From: CALOFP01 sp942492635
GTDB lineage: Bacteria > UBP6 > UBA1177 > CALOFP01
Length of the DNA: 64,000 bases
Direction of reading: 5' to 3'
Assembly: GCA_942492635.1 (NCBI GenBank)
Contig: CALOFP010000004.1
Location: 186,001-250,000 of the forward strand
A model generated the notes under the pieces. The model worked only from the letters and a program-made list of their open reading frames with translations, made no database searches and had not been told where the DNA came from. Positions within the stretch are counted from its first letter, which is position 1. Each line of letters opens with the position of its first letter. Below, piece after piece: positions 25,201 through 32,645 of this stretch. The position numbers were made by a program, and so were the translations under genes.

Positions 25201-26327
25201 CTGTAACAATATTTGAGGATACTACACATCACAACATGCTCTATTCAACACCTCAACTTATAAACTGGGGGAAAATGGAGGACAACACATGGAAAGGAAC
25301 TCTAAAATTACTTGTAAGCTCCGGATACCATGAAAATTTCGACAACAACGATATCGATATAGCAACAGCAAATAGCGATAGTAACATCAAAAAGGGACTT
25401 CATTGGTATTCAATTAAAAAAGATTCCGTTATTCACGATGACACCATCGGTTCAGAATTTCCTGTCATAGGATCCGCAGCACCATATTTCAGCGGAATAG
25501 GTCAAAAAGAACAGTGGGGTTATTCATACAATAACGCAGAAGTAAGAAATGCTGACAGTGTCTATTTCGGTGATCTTGCAGGAACTATCTATCACATTAG
25601 AAAAGATGATACCACTCCCAGAAAAGTTTTTTCATTCAATGAATCATCATCAACAAAAACATATGAGGACCGAAACCTCTTCGCAAAACCAAGCGTTATT
25701 ATTAGAGAAAGGGAATCAAAAAAAGAAATTTGGACTTACTTTGGCACCTCGGATCCTACAAGACCAATAGATCCGATTATTAAAAACAACCTTATTGTTG
25801 GCATAAGAGATCAAGTTAATAAAGTTCCTGTATCCTCTACTTTGAATTTATCCGACCTCCATGATTCCAACAGCTATGTAACCAATTGTTTAGGGACAGA
25901 AAAAAACTGTGCCGGATGGTATGTCGATTTAGGTCCAAACAGAACTGTTGTTGGCGACACCTTGGCATACACAGAAAACGAAGAATCAATCCATGAAGAA
26001 ATACTTTACTTTACTGTCTATGAATTTAATCCAAACTCGGTCCAATTCGTTGACACATGTGCAATGAAGGCTGAGGCCGGTCGATCCTATCTTTATGCAG
26101 TTCAATCATTCAGCGGTAGATTAATAAGAGGCGATTCAAAAGATAACCCAGACGCTCTTACCGACCTTGGTGCTGGAAAAGCTTCTCAACCGGTCCTGTC
26201 TGTTTATCCTGACGGGAATGCAACAATCTTTGTCTCAACCGGAACAGGAGGTCTCGCAGAAATCGATATTTGGGATGGCCCAGGTCAAAATTCCGCTCCC
26301 ACCATCCTTTGGTGGAAAGTTAATTAA
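22299..26327 (+). CDS. PilY1-like surface protein: VWA, P-domain and beta-propeller
   Basis: A 1342-residue exported protein. Residues 1-18 form a signal peptide. A von Willebrand A domain follows with the MIDAS motif DASDS near residue 40 and IVIMITDG near 270, interrupted by a cysteine-rich insertion. Residues ~612-700 look like a proprotein convertase P-domain (EYKGEVEIRLTSPMG ... GEWTLEVWDN). From about residue 856 to the end there are repeats typical of the PilY1 C-terminal propeller (YIFTGYGRGGKGFALFE, VYFGDLAGTIYHI). PilY1 proteins promote type IV pilus extension and adhesion. No pilin or pilus assembly gene is in this window, so a pilus role is inference. ATG 22299 has AGGAG upstream; an earlier in-frame start at 22245 would disrupt the signal peptide. 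Sampled sequence is clearly more AT-rich than the neighbouring mnmE, hinting at separate origin. Confidence 0.8.
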   Translation: MKNSVVSLILFFSLSLAAVEWDRYENAGNLVAPNVFMLYDASDSMMGLICAEDNTYSEIVSSTTTSISYNQSADPYGNCEESSGGTVECYGKCRKYFNYEGSYNPATTRFDYLNLTINGTHRYLQSSHPNIDLFKDTSILKQLIDDNVGARMGIGITGNRSFPVEFFTCTNRNDGSDQLCRDQYKPNPDYKDGCDTFMDPGCSSDPQISDPNPTFYNLNSDRYDRIRYLMSHVSTMSSGSGATTRPGENLIGMWDYFYGNNHQILSCRKNIVIMITDGLPTPGKDRPDLLLDPSNYKSKQLKWFNDPDKLTKFKKYVESKASGIPSAGEVASFIYNGHNEPGNEIRLYHDYSHESSEDPCPGGDCPGNKISVFPLTFVDNSVDNMKYINEIADRSGGEARFAYDKNSLKSAIKDAIVSSSAGIVKSVSPPALVMDGNYFGNIVYLNDMDPHKHMVRGHWKGNMRKFCAHNGESGNPPQNCLFIPWSETNGSGVVKAEKNPGTINELFTGEALADDLEDIDISSHGVNKKLVTRSENRKIYIPSSGTFVEFLPESNSRTEVLLANFMNGYNFGVNQNLSVNCSAIPLPTKSSDFRCKDSFCESTQLNQTIPEEPLSYKNKIMVEKFDEKVGAVEVNIQLEHEYKGEVEIRLTSPMGTTKKILSKANENVAITNLNISTRAFEGEYAVGEWTLEVWDNNYFEVPRKLNYLKTGKTDGDNTNLIPVHVKAYAGKFKVRLDGPENCDDGSNKINDLDLVVGKNKVPYWKSGWFGGGFKNFDFSSTEPSTPHEFILMNLDGNETYDMHAAIRSGICEGDYTLNVEYIFKGEKKSGTFKKWGIKINPTTDSGASDCSKRDNIVGDFWHSSLIIAENKLISGSNAGFLEVIDSETGEEIKAVVPTDEIWNRHKGYNFALGANKGQMFGVDLTPKRIRAKDSDDKDFDYIFTGYGRGGKGFALFETDSLINENTNPVTIFEDTTHHNMLYSTPQLINWGKMEDNTWKGTLKLLVSSGYHENFDNNDIDIATANSDSNIKKGLHWYSIKKDSVIHDDTIGSEFPVIGSAAPYFSGIGQKEQWGYSYNNAEVRNADSVYFGDLAGTIYHIRKDDTTPRKVFSFNESSSTKTYEDRNLFAKPSVIIRERESKKEIWTYFGTSDPTRPIDPIIKNNLIVGIRDQVNKVPVSSTLNLSDLHDSNSYVTNCLGTEKNCAGWYVDLGPNRTVVGDTLAYTENEESIHEEILYFTVYEFNPNSVQFVDTCAMKAEAGRSYLYAVQSFSGRLIRGDSKDNPDALTDLGAGKASQPVLSVYPDGNATIFVSTGTGGLAEIDIWDGPGQNSAPTILWWKVN

Positions 26328-27763
26328 CCCTCACTTTAATCGAATTGGTGTTTAAATTTTCAACTACTTATTTATTCAAATAAAATACCAACTCGACTAA
26401 AACGTATTTTGCTTCCCTTTCTTATTTAAGGCTGCTTCTTATTTTTAGAATTCCGAGTCAAAAAACAAAACCTTTTCTTGCTCCCAAATTTCGCCCTCAT
26501 TGAATTTTTCTATTTTCCAATAGCAAACCATCAACTCTCTCATTTTCTCCCGACAGAAAAGAACTTCGAGAGCCGATTTTTCTAAAAACACTTTTTTTTA
26601 ACCTCTACATTAAACATTAACCTTTTTCTTTTATTATTTTTAATTTTATTTCTATTCATCTAAAACATGTTCACCCCAAATCGACAGTTAGTAACCAAGA
26701 AGCAATGCGATGCCCTCAAAAAAAAATTTCATATAGAGGCATATCTTTCTCATTCACCAAGAGAAAAAACAATGAGCAGATCAAATATAAAATTTCAATT
26801 TATAAGAGAATCTCCTGCTCAATTATGATCTATTCCACTCCAAAAGAAACTCGAATCTCCAAAAACATAAATCCCAGCACGTCAAAAATCAAACACAAAA
26901 GCAAAACAAATGTTTTAAAGACCACCTACCTGAATGGTAGGGCGGCAATGTTTTCACGTGAAACATCCATCTTCCTTTTTGGTATTTACGAAGAAAATCA
27001 GAGCTGTTTCATGCACGATCAGGTGCTGAAAAAAAACATTCCTTCATTCCTGAACTTCATTCACAGATGAAAAATTTGATAACTGTTAAACAATCAAAAT
27101 ATGTTCCATTGATATTTTTACAGCCTCACCGTGACCCTCAGGAAACATCAAAATCTAATTATTTTTCACTAAATCAACGACTGCGAAAAGACAATAAGAT
27201 CCATCAACACTCTCTATTTGAACTCTCGATCTTGAAATAAATTTAAAAATGATGCTTAATCATAATATTTTAGATCAGAAGTATTACACCTTGAAACAGC
27301 AGCTTCATCCTTTAACCTTTCAAAGCATACTCCCTCAACAAGAGCATTTCCCAACTGCAAATTCGATCTCAACCATCATTACGATCATCATTAAGTAGTA
27401 AATGTTTCCATGTTGTAGAAAACGGGCATGGAGATTATCATACAAGAAACAGTTCATGAGAAATACAAATTCCTGGTCAGGGATAGGGGAAAACAATTTT
27501 CAAGAAAGCGATCATCCATGTTCAATAGATTTTTCAGGTTGGTTCAACATCGAATTCTTTGATCAATATCTCTTAGATGATTTAAATCATCGTAAAAAAC
27601 ATCAATATAATATTCCCACATTCACTCCAATCGCTGAAAGAGCTTCAAATATTTTTTCTAACACCAAATCATCAGCTGTAATAGCCACTTTCATGATTTA
27701 CATTTACCAATTTTTAAGTATTATTAGCTGGATTTGATGATTCGATATTTTCAGGGATGACCT
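26328..27763. other. AT-rich non-coding region upstream of mnmG
   Basis: A 1436-nt stretch between the PilY1-like gene and mnmG, very AT-rich with long A and T runs. Two open frames (26705-27070 and 27402-27737) lack convincing ribosome sites and encode low-complexity Lys/Asn/Ser/Ile-rich peptides, so I do not call them genes. A parS-like site lies at 26950-26965. Because many origins sit beside mnmG, this is a second-choice oriC candidate. I see only weak DnaA-box matches, such as TCATTCACA near 27057. Confidence 0.6.
26950..26965. promoter_or_regulatory. parS-like ParB-binding site 1
   Basis: GTTTTCACGTGAAACA matches the parS consensus TGTTTCACGTGAAACA at 14 of 16 positions, including the full central TTTCACGTGAAA core. 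Confidence 0.75.
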
Positions 27764-29611
27764 ATGGAAAAATTTGATGTAATTGTTGTCGGTGCCGGAC
27801 ACGCCGGAATTGAGGCTGCCTATGCTTCAGCCCGTCTCGGAGCAAAGACAATCCTTCTCACTTTCAACCTGGACAACATCGGCCACATGGCTTGCAATCC
27901 GTCTATCGGCGGACAGGCCAAGGGACAGCTTGTCAGGGAAATAGACATTTTCGGAGGATTGATGGGTGAGGCTGCTGACTTCGCCTCCATCCAGTACCGC
28001 GTTCTCAATCGCCGAAAAGGACCGGCAGTTCACGGTACACGCTCCCAGTCCGATCGGGCTCTCTATCGTGAATTCATGATCAGAAAGCTGTTCAACACCG
28101 AAAACCTCCATCTATATCAATGCGAGGCGACGGAAATCGTGACGGACGAAAGGGGTGTTTCATCGGTGAAAACCCGTGAGGGAATTGAGTTCAGCGCGCC
28201 CTCCGTAGTCGTCACTTCCGGAACTTTTCTGAAGGGAAGCGTTCATATAGGATCTGTAAATTTTGCAGCCGGAAGACTTGGGGCCCAGGCTTCCAATCCT
28301 CTCTCGGACTCCATCAAATCCTTCGGTCACGCTTCATTCAGGTTGAAGACCGGTACTCCGGTCCGTCTTCTTGGAACATCGATAGATTTTTCAAAAATGG
28401 AAGAACAACCGGGAGATACCGAATACACACCTTTTTCCATAAAGACCAGAGGCATTCTGAGAAATCAGATTCCATGTCACATCACATACACATCAAAATC
28501 GACGCAATCCATTATCGAGGAGAACCTTCATCTTTCTCCTCTTTACGGAACAAATAAATCCATTCACGGCATCGGTCCACGCTACTGTCCGTCAATCGAG
28601 GATAAGATCGTTAAATTTCCGGACAGGGAGCGGCATCAGATTTTCGTCGAACCTGAAGGATGGCAATGTCACGAATACTACCCGAACGGCATCTCGACAT
28701 CCCTTCCTTTCGATGTTCAGAAAAAGATGCTCGGTTCTATTCCGGGACTTGAAAATGCAGTTGTGACAAGACCGGCCTACGCTATTGAATACGATGCTTT
28801 CGATCCGAGGGATCTCAAGGCAACTCTTGAAAGTAAAAAGATGCCCGGACTGTTTCTAGCAGGTCAGGTCAACGGAACATCAGGTTACGAGGAGGCCGCT
28901 ATCCAGGGTCTTGTGGCCGGTATAAACGCCGCTCTCAGAAAGTCGGATTCCGGAGAGACATTTACTCTGCTTAGATCGGAAGCTTACGGCGGAGTACTTA
29001 TCGACGACCTCGTAACGAAGGGTGTTGATGAGCCTTATCGTATGTTCACTTCTCGCAGCGAATTCAGGATCAGCATCAGGGACAACAATGTTCCGGAAAG
29101 GCTTCTTGAAAAATCCCGTTCATTCTCTCTCATAAACGATGAGCTTTACAGAAATCAGTCCAACCTTCTTGAAGAGAAGGAGAAAATCATATCATACCTC
29201 AACGAATACGCTGTAACTCCGGAAAAGGATTTCAACGCACTTCTTCAGAGTGAAGACGAAAAGCATATCGTTAAGAAGTCGAATCTATCGACTCTCGTCA
29301 GACGCCCTTCAATGAACTACGATAAACTTTGCCGCATTGCCGAGATTCCCTTTCCGAAAAATGATGTATGGGTCAGGGCTGAGGTCGAAGTGAAGTACGA
29401 AGGCTTCCTCAAGAGGGAGTCAGACGAAATTCGTCGATATACGAAGATGCTGTCGGTTTCCATTCCGAAAGAGTTTTCCTATCGTGGGATTTCCGGAATA
29501 TCGAATGAGATTGCAGAGAAACTGAGCGAAGTCCGTCCTGAAAATCTGGCACAGGCTTCCGGAGTTCCAGGGTTACACCTGCGGCACTCTCCATACTCGC
29601 GCTGTACATAA
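27764..29611 (+). CDS. mnmG: MnmG tRNA modification FAD enzyme, C-terminus frameshifted
   Basis: MnmG (GidA) is the FAD partner of MnmE in U34 modification. The FAD motif VGAGHAGIEAAYASARLG is at the N-terminus, followed by MACNPSIGG and GGQAKGQLVREIDIFGG, and TSRSEFR further on. The 615-residue reading frame ends with an abnormal tail after GVPG. If one extra base is placed in the GGG at 29570-29572, the frame reads GVTPAALSILALYIKRWEK, the conserved MnmG C-terminus. It would then stop at 29637, overlapping rsmG by 8 nt. So the gene has lost one base here, or the sequence has a homopolymer error, or the frame is recoded. It is followed by rsmG, the usual arrangement near replication origins. 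Confidence 0.95.
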   Translation: MEKFDVIVVGAGHAGIEAAYASARLGAKTILLTFNLDNIGHMACNPSIGGQAKGQLVREIDIFGGLMGEAADFASIQYRVLNRRKGPAVHGTRSQSDRALYREFMIRKLFNTENLHLYQCEATEIVTDERGVSSVKTREGIEFSAPSVVVTSGTFLKGSVHIGSVNFAAGRLGAQASNPLSDSIKSFGHASFRLKTGTPVRLLGTSIDFSKMEEQPGDTEYTPFSIKTRGILRNQIPCHITYTSKSTQSIIEENLHLSPLYGTNKSIHGIGPRYCPSIEDKIVKFPDRERHQIFVEPEGWQCHEYYPNGISTSLPFDVQKKMLGSIPGLENAVVTRPAYAIEYDAFDPRDLKATLESKKMPGLFLAGQVNGTSGYEEAAIQGLVAGINAALRKSDSGETFTLLRSEAYGGVLIDDLVTKGVDEPYRMFTSRSEFRISIRDNNVPERLLEKSRSFSLINDELYRNQSNLLEEKEKIISYLNEYAVTPEKDFNALLQSEDEKHIVKKSNLSTLVRRPSMNYDKLCRIAEIPFPKNDVWVRAEVEVKYEGFLKRESDEIRRYTKMLSVSIPKEFSYRGISGISNEIAEKLSEVRPENLAQASGVPGLHLRHSPYSRCT

Positions 29612-29629
29612 AAAGATGGGAGAAAAACG

Positions 29630-30271
29630 ATGATTAATAAAGCTGCAACGGAAATCGTTTCACGTGAAACATTCGCAGAAAAGTTATCCGCATCCCTTAA
29701 GTTTCACAGTCTGAAACTTTCCGACGAGATGATGGAAAACCTCTATAACTTCTACTCCAAAATTCTCTTCTGGAACAAAACCCACAATCTCACAAGAATA
29801 ACCGATATCGATTCTTTCATAGAAAAGCACATCATCGATTCTCTTATCCCCTTGAAGATCGAAGGGCTTAACCTTGAAGGCAAGTCTATTGCCGATGTCG
29901 GTTCCGGTGGAGGCTTCCCGGGAATGCCTCTTTCGATAGCTCTTCCTTCAAGCAGATTCACTCTTATCGACAAGGTGATGAAAAAGACCAACTTCCTTTT
30001 CACCACGGCGACAGAGATTGGCCTGAAGAATGTTTCCGCAACCCATTCACTTATCGAAGACATCGATGAGAAGTTCGATGTTGTCACTCTCAGGGCTGTA
30101 AATGTTTCAACCGACTTCATTGCAACTTTGAAAAGTAGAATCTCTCCCGGAGGAAAACTCGTTCTCTATCTCAGCGGCAATCAGGATGTTGAGATCTACG
30201 GGGATCAATCCAAAGATTACTTTTTTTCAATCTCTGATTTTGACAGAAAGATAACGGTTATATCATTTTGA
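29630..30271 (+). CDS. rsmG: 16S rRNA (guanine527-N7)-methyltransferase RsmG
   Basis: A 213-residue SAM methyltransferase that modifies G527 of 16S rRNA; its loss gives low-level streptomycin resistance in known bacteria. The SAM loop is IADVGSGGGFPGMPLSIA; WNKTHNLTRI and IIDSL are family motifs. The first 15 codons contain a near-perfect parS site, which encodes IVSRETF. It directly follows mnmG and would overlap the corrected mnmG end by 8 nt. Confidence 0.96.
   Translation: MINKAATEIVSRETFAEKLSASLKFHSLKLSDEMMENLYNFYSKILFWNKTHNLTRITDIDSFIEKHIIDSLIPLKIEGLNLEGKSIADVGSGGGFPGMPLSIALPSSRFTLIDKVMKKTNFLFTTATEIGLKNVSATHSLIEDIDEKFDVVTLRAVNVSTDFIATLKSRISPGGKLVLYLSGNQDVEIYGDQSKDYFFSISDFDRKITVISF
29656..29671. 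promoter_or_regulatory. parS-like ParB-binding site 2 (inside rsmG)
   Basis: CGTTTCACGTGAAACA matches the parS consensus at 15 of 16 positions. It lies within the 5' end of rsmG. Confidence 0.88.
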
Positions 30272-30279
30272 AATATTGT

Positions 30280-30308
30280 TTGACTTCAATTCCCTTTTCT
30301 GGTATACG
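30280..30308 (+). promoter_or_regulatory. Sigma70-type promoter before the 30332 gene
   Basis: TTGACT at 30280-30285 and TATACG at 30303-30308 are separated by 17 nt, in the short gap after rsmG. It probably gives extra transcription of the purE to recF run. Confidence 0.6.
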
Positions 30309-30331
30309 ATCATGAATTTTAGGGGGATATT

Positions 30332-30778
30332 TTGAAAAGGTTTGCAACAATTTTATCTATCTCTATATTTTTATTTTCTACCCTTTCGGGATCAGAAAAA
30401 ACAGATGATATTGCTGCTCTTTCAATAGGCGAACTATCCCTCTCCTACAGGCTTCTTTCGCTTACGGCGAGTCTCGCAATTTCGAACGCGGCCGACAAAA
30501 ATTCAATTAAAGACATCCTGGAAAACACTATACAGACACTGGAAGATTGTGAGCGGGTAATCGCCCCTGCGGCCAAAAAGGAGAAACTGATCGGCGAAAT
30601 CAGCCGAACTGCAAAAAAAGCAGTCTCCTGCTCCAAAACTATATCTCTGTACACAGAGAATAAAAACCGTCACAATCTCGGCCTGGTTCAATCGTGCATG
30701 GATGATCTTGCCAAACGTATAGACACCATTAGTCAGATGTTTAATAAACGTTCAAAACAAAAGAAAAAGGGAGATTGA
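30332..30778 (+). CDS. Small exported helical protein, function unknown
   Basis: A 148-residue protein with a signal peptide (FATILSISIFLFSTLSG) and a mature part that reads as mostly helical, with two cysteines and a strongly basic tail (KRSKQKKKGD). The start is TTG at 30332 with AGGGGGA upstream. A good promoter lies just before it. purE starts 1 nt after its stop, so the genes are coupled. No family recognised. Confidence 0.65.
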   Translation: MKRFATILSISIFLFSTLSGSEKTDDIAALSIGELSLSYRLLSLTASLAISNAADKNSIKDILENTIQTLEDCERVIAPAAKKEKLIGEISRTAKKAVSCSKTISLYTENKNRHNLGLVQSCMDDLAKRIDTISQMFNKRSKQKKKGD

Positions 30779-30779
30779 G

Positions 30780-31268
30780 ATGAGTAAGGTTCTTATCCTT
30801 ATGGGAAGTGATTCCGACTGGAAAGTTATGAAAAAAACTGCAGCCGTGCTTAATGACTTCGGCGTAGAGTTTGAACTGCGTGTAAGTTCCGCCCACCGCA
30901 CCCCCCAGAAGACAATAAACATTATCAACGATTTCAAGGGAGAATGCATCATCGTAGGTGCAGGTGCTGCAGCACACCTCGCAGGTGTCGTTGCTGCACA
31001 CACTCTCAAGCCGGTTATAGCTGTTCCCATAAACGCCACACCTATCAGCGGACTCGACGCACTCTACTCCACCGTACAGATGCCTTCCGGAATTCCGGTT
31101 GCTTCAATGTCCATCGACGGATCAAAGAATGCGGCGCTTTTCGCAATTCAGATTCTCTCACTAAACAACCCGTCTCTGGCTGAAAAATTTTCTGTCTTCA
31201 GAAAGGAGATGATCGAGGAAGTTAACCGTAAAGATGAGAAGATTCAGGAGCTTCTCAAGGAGATTTAA
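30780..31268 (+). CDS. purE: N5-carboxyaminoimidazole ribonucleotide mutase PurE
   Basis: A 162-residue class I PurE, which moves the carboxyl group of N5-CAIR to give CAIR in purine synthesis. Key motifs are MGSDSDW (residues 8-14), SSAHRTP around residue 40 with the catalytic histidine, and GAGAAAHLAGV. The length is normal. No purK lies next to it; purB is about 18 kb away on the other strand. Confidence 0.96.
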   Translation: MSKVLILMGSDSDWKVMKKTAAVLNDFGVEFELRVSSAHRTPQKTINIINDFKGECIIVGAGAAAHLAGVVAAHTLKPVIAVPINATPISGLDALYSTVQMPSGIPVASMSIDGSKNAALFAIQILSLNNPSLAEKFSVFRKEMIEEVNRKDEKIQELLKEI

Positions 31269-31269
31269 T

Positions 31270-31896
31270 ATGGAAATAATGACTCTGGATGAGGCAGCGT
31301 GGAAAATTCGTAACGGTGGCGTAGTCGCGTATCCGACGGAAACTGTTTACGGTCTCGGCGCGGTTATGTACGAAAAGGAGGCTGTCATGCGGATCAAGAA
31401 GCTGAAAGGCATTGCCCCCGACAAGCCTCTCAGCGTCATCATATCCGACAACCGCCGCGAAATGCTCGAAGAGATAGTCGACTCAATGCTTCCCGTTGCC
31501 CAGAGACTTATAAAGTTTTTCTGGCCGGGCCCGCTTACTATTATCCACGAGGCAAAAAAGACTGTACCGGATTTCATTACAGGCGGAACAGGTTTTGTCG
31601 GTCTTCGCTGCTCACCACTCTCCACAGTAAACGATCTACTTGATCGTGTCGGACACCCTATCGTTTCCACAAGCGCCAACCCTACTGGTAAGCCGCCTGC
31701 GGAAAACTACGAACAGCTTTTCAGCTACTTCAAGGACGACATCGACGGAGCGCTGATATTCGACGGCAGCAACGGAGAATTGAAATCCGAAGACAACGTA
31801 CCTTCGACAATCGTAAAGGTCGATTTCCACAAAACGGAAATAATTCGCGAAGGCGCTATCTCCGCAGACTACATTCACTCAAAAATCTACGAATAG
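31270..31896 (+). CDS. L-threonylcarbamoyladenylate synthase (TsaC/Sua5/YrdC family)
   Basis: A 208-residue YrdC-fold enzyme that makes threonylcarbamoyl-AMP for t6A modification of tRNA position 37. Motifs are GGVVAYPTETVYGLGA, KLKGIAPDKPLSVI, and PIVSTSANPTGKPP. ATG 31270 was chosen because AAGGAG lies 8 nt upstream and it follows the purE stop directly; a longer in-frame start would lie inside purE. It lacks the extra C-terminal Sua5 domain, so it is the short TsaC-like form. Confidence 0.92.
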   Translation: MEIMTLDEAAWKIRNGGVVAYPTETVYGLGAVMYEKEAVMRIKKLKGIAPDKPLSVIISDNRREMLEEIVDSMLPVAQRLIKFFWPGPLTIIHEAKKTVPDFITGGTGFVGLRCSPLSTVNDLLDRVGHPIVSTSANPTGKPPAENYEQLFSYFKDDIDGALIFDGSNGELKSEDNVPSTIVKVDFHKTEIIREGAISADYIHSKIYE

Positions 31897-31898
31897 GC

Positions 31899-32645
31899 AT
31901 GAATCCGAACGACATCACCATTGACTCCATATTCGACGATCGAACTTTTCTCGTCCAGAACCGCAACGGCTATCGCTTCTCCGTAGACTCTCTTCTTCTA
32001 TCATGGTACGTCCACGAATCAATCGGCAAACGTCATTCGGTAAAACGTGCCCTCGAGATCGGAGCGGGAAACGGCGTCATATCCATAACGCTTAAAAGAC
32101 GCGGCTTTCAGTCACCGGTTGAGTGTGTAGAGGTTCAGGATTCCCTTTTTTCAATACTGGAATCCAATGTAGAACGAAACGACTTACTTGGAGAAATCAT
32201 TCCATTGAGGGGCAATTTTCTGGATATGCCCCTCAGTTTCGAACAGTATGACGTGCTGTTCACCAACCCTCCCTACTTTCCAGTAAACAACGGACGTCTC
32301 AATCCCAACAGTGAAAAAGCCCAGGCACGCCATGAACTTCACGGCAACCTGAAGGACTTTTTTCGTAAGGGAGTGAAACTGCTCAAGAAGAAAGGACTGT
32401 TTTTTCTCATATACCCTTTGAACAAACTTCAGCAGGCACTGTTTTTTTCCCAGCAGCACAAGCTCTACCTAAAGGATCTTGTTCTGGTAAGGGAAAACGA
32501 ACAGTCCGATCCGTCTCTGTTCCTTGCCTCCTTTGTCAAGGGACTCGGCGAATCGACGCAGAGCTCAGGGAAGGTAATTGTTATGAAGGACAGCTCCGGA
32601 AACTACACGGAAACAGGAAGGAGGGTTATGTATGATCTATCTTAA
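31899..32645 (+). CDS. tRNA1(Val) A37 N6-methyltransferase-like (TrmN6/YfiC type)
   Basis: A 248-residue class I methyltransferase of the small-domain (MTS) type. The SAM loop is ALEIGAGNGVISITL, and the adenine N6-methylation signature NPPYF is present near residue 126. YfiC-like proteins methylate A37 of tRNA-Val; the exact target here is not certain. It lies 2 nt after the threonylcarbamoyl-AMP synthase gene, so two position-37 tRNA-modification genes are adjacent. Its end overlaps the next gene by 14 nt. Confidence 0.85.
   Translation: MNPNDITIDSIFDDRTFLVQNRNGYRFSVDSLLLSWYVHESIGKRHSVKRALEIGAGNGVISITLKRRGFQSPVECVEVQDSLFSILESNVERNDLLGEIIPLRGNFLDMPLSFEQYDVLFTNPPYFPVNNGRLNPNSEKAQARHELHGNLKDFFRKGVKLLKKKGLFFLIYPLNKLQQALFFSQQHKLYLKDLVLVRENEQSDPSLFLASFVKGLGESTQSSGKVIVMKDSSGNYTETGRRVMYDLS

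Noticed and set aside
22299..26327. Type IV pilus operon
   Set aside because: Only a PilY1-like gene is present; no pilin, PilB/T/C or minor pilin genes adjoin it.
26705..27070. 121-codon open frame in the AT-rich gap
   Set aside because: Low-complexity Lys/Ser/Ile-rich product, no ribosome site, and the parS-like site runs through it.
27402..27737. 111-codon open frame before mnmG
   Set aside because: No ribosome site or recognisable domain; composition fits chance translation of AT-rich DNA.
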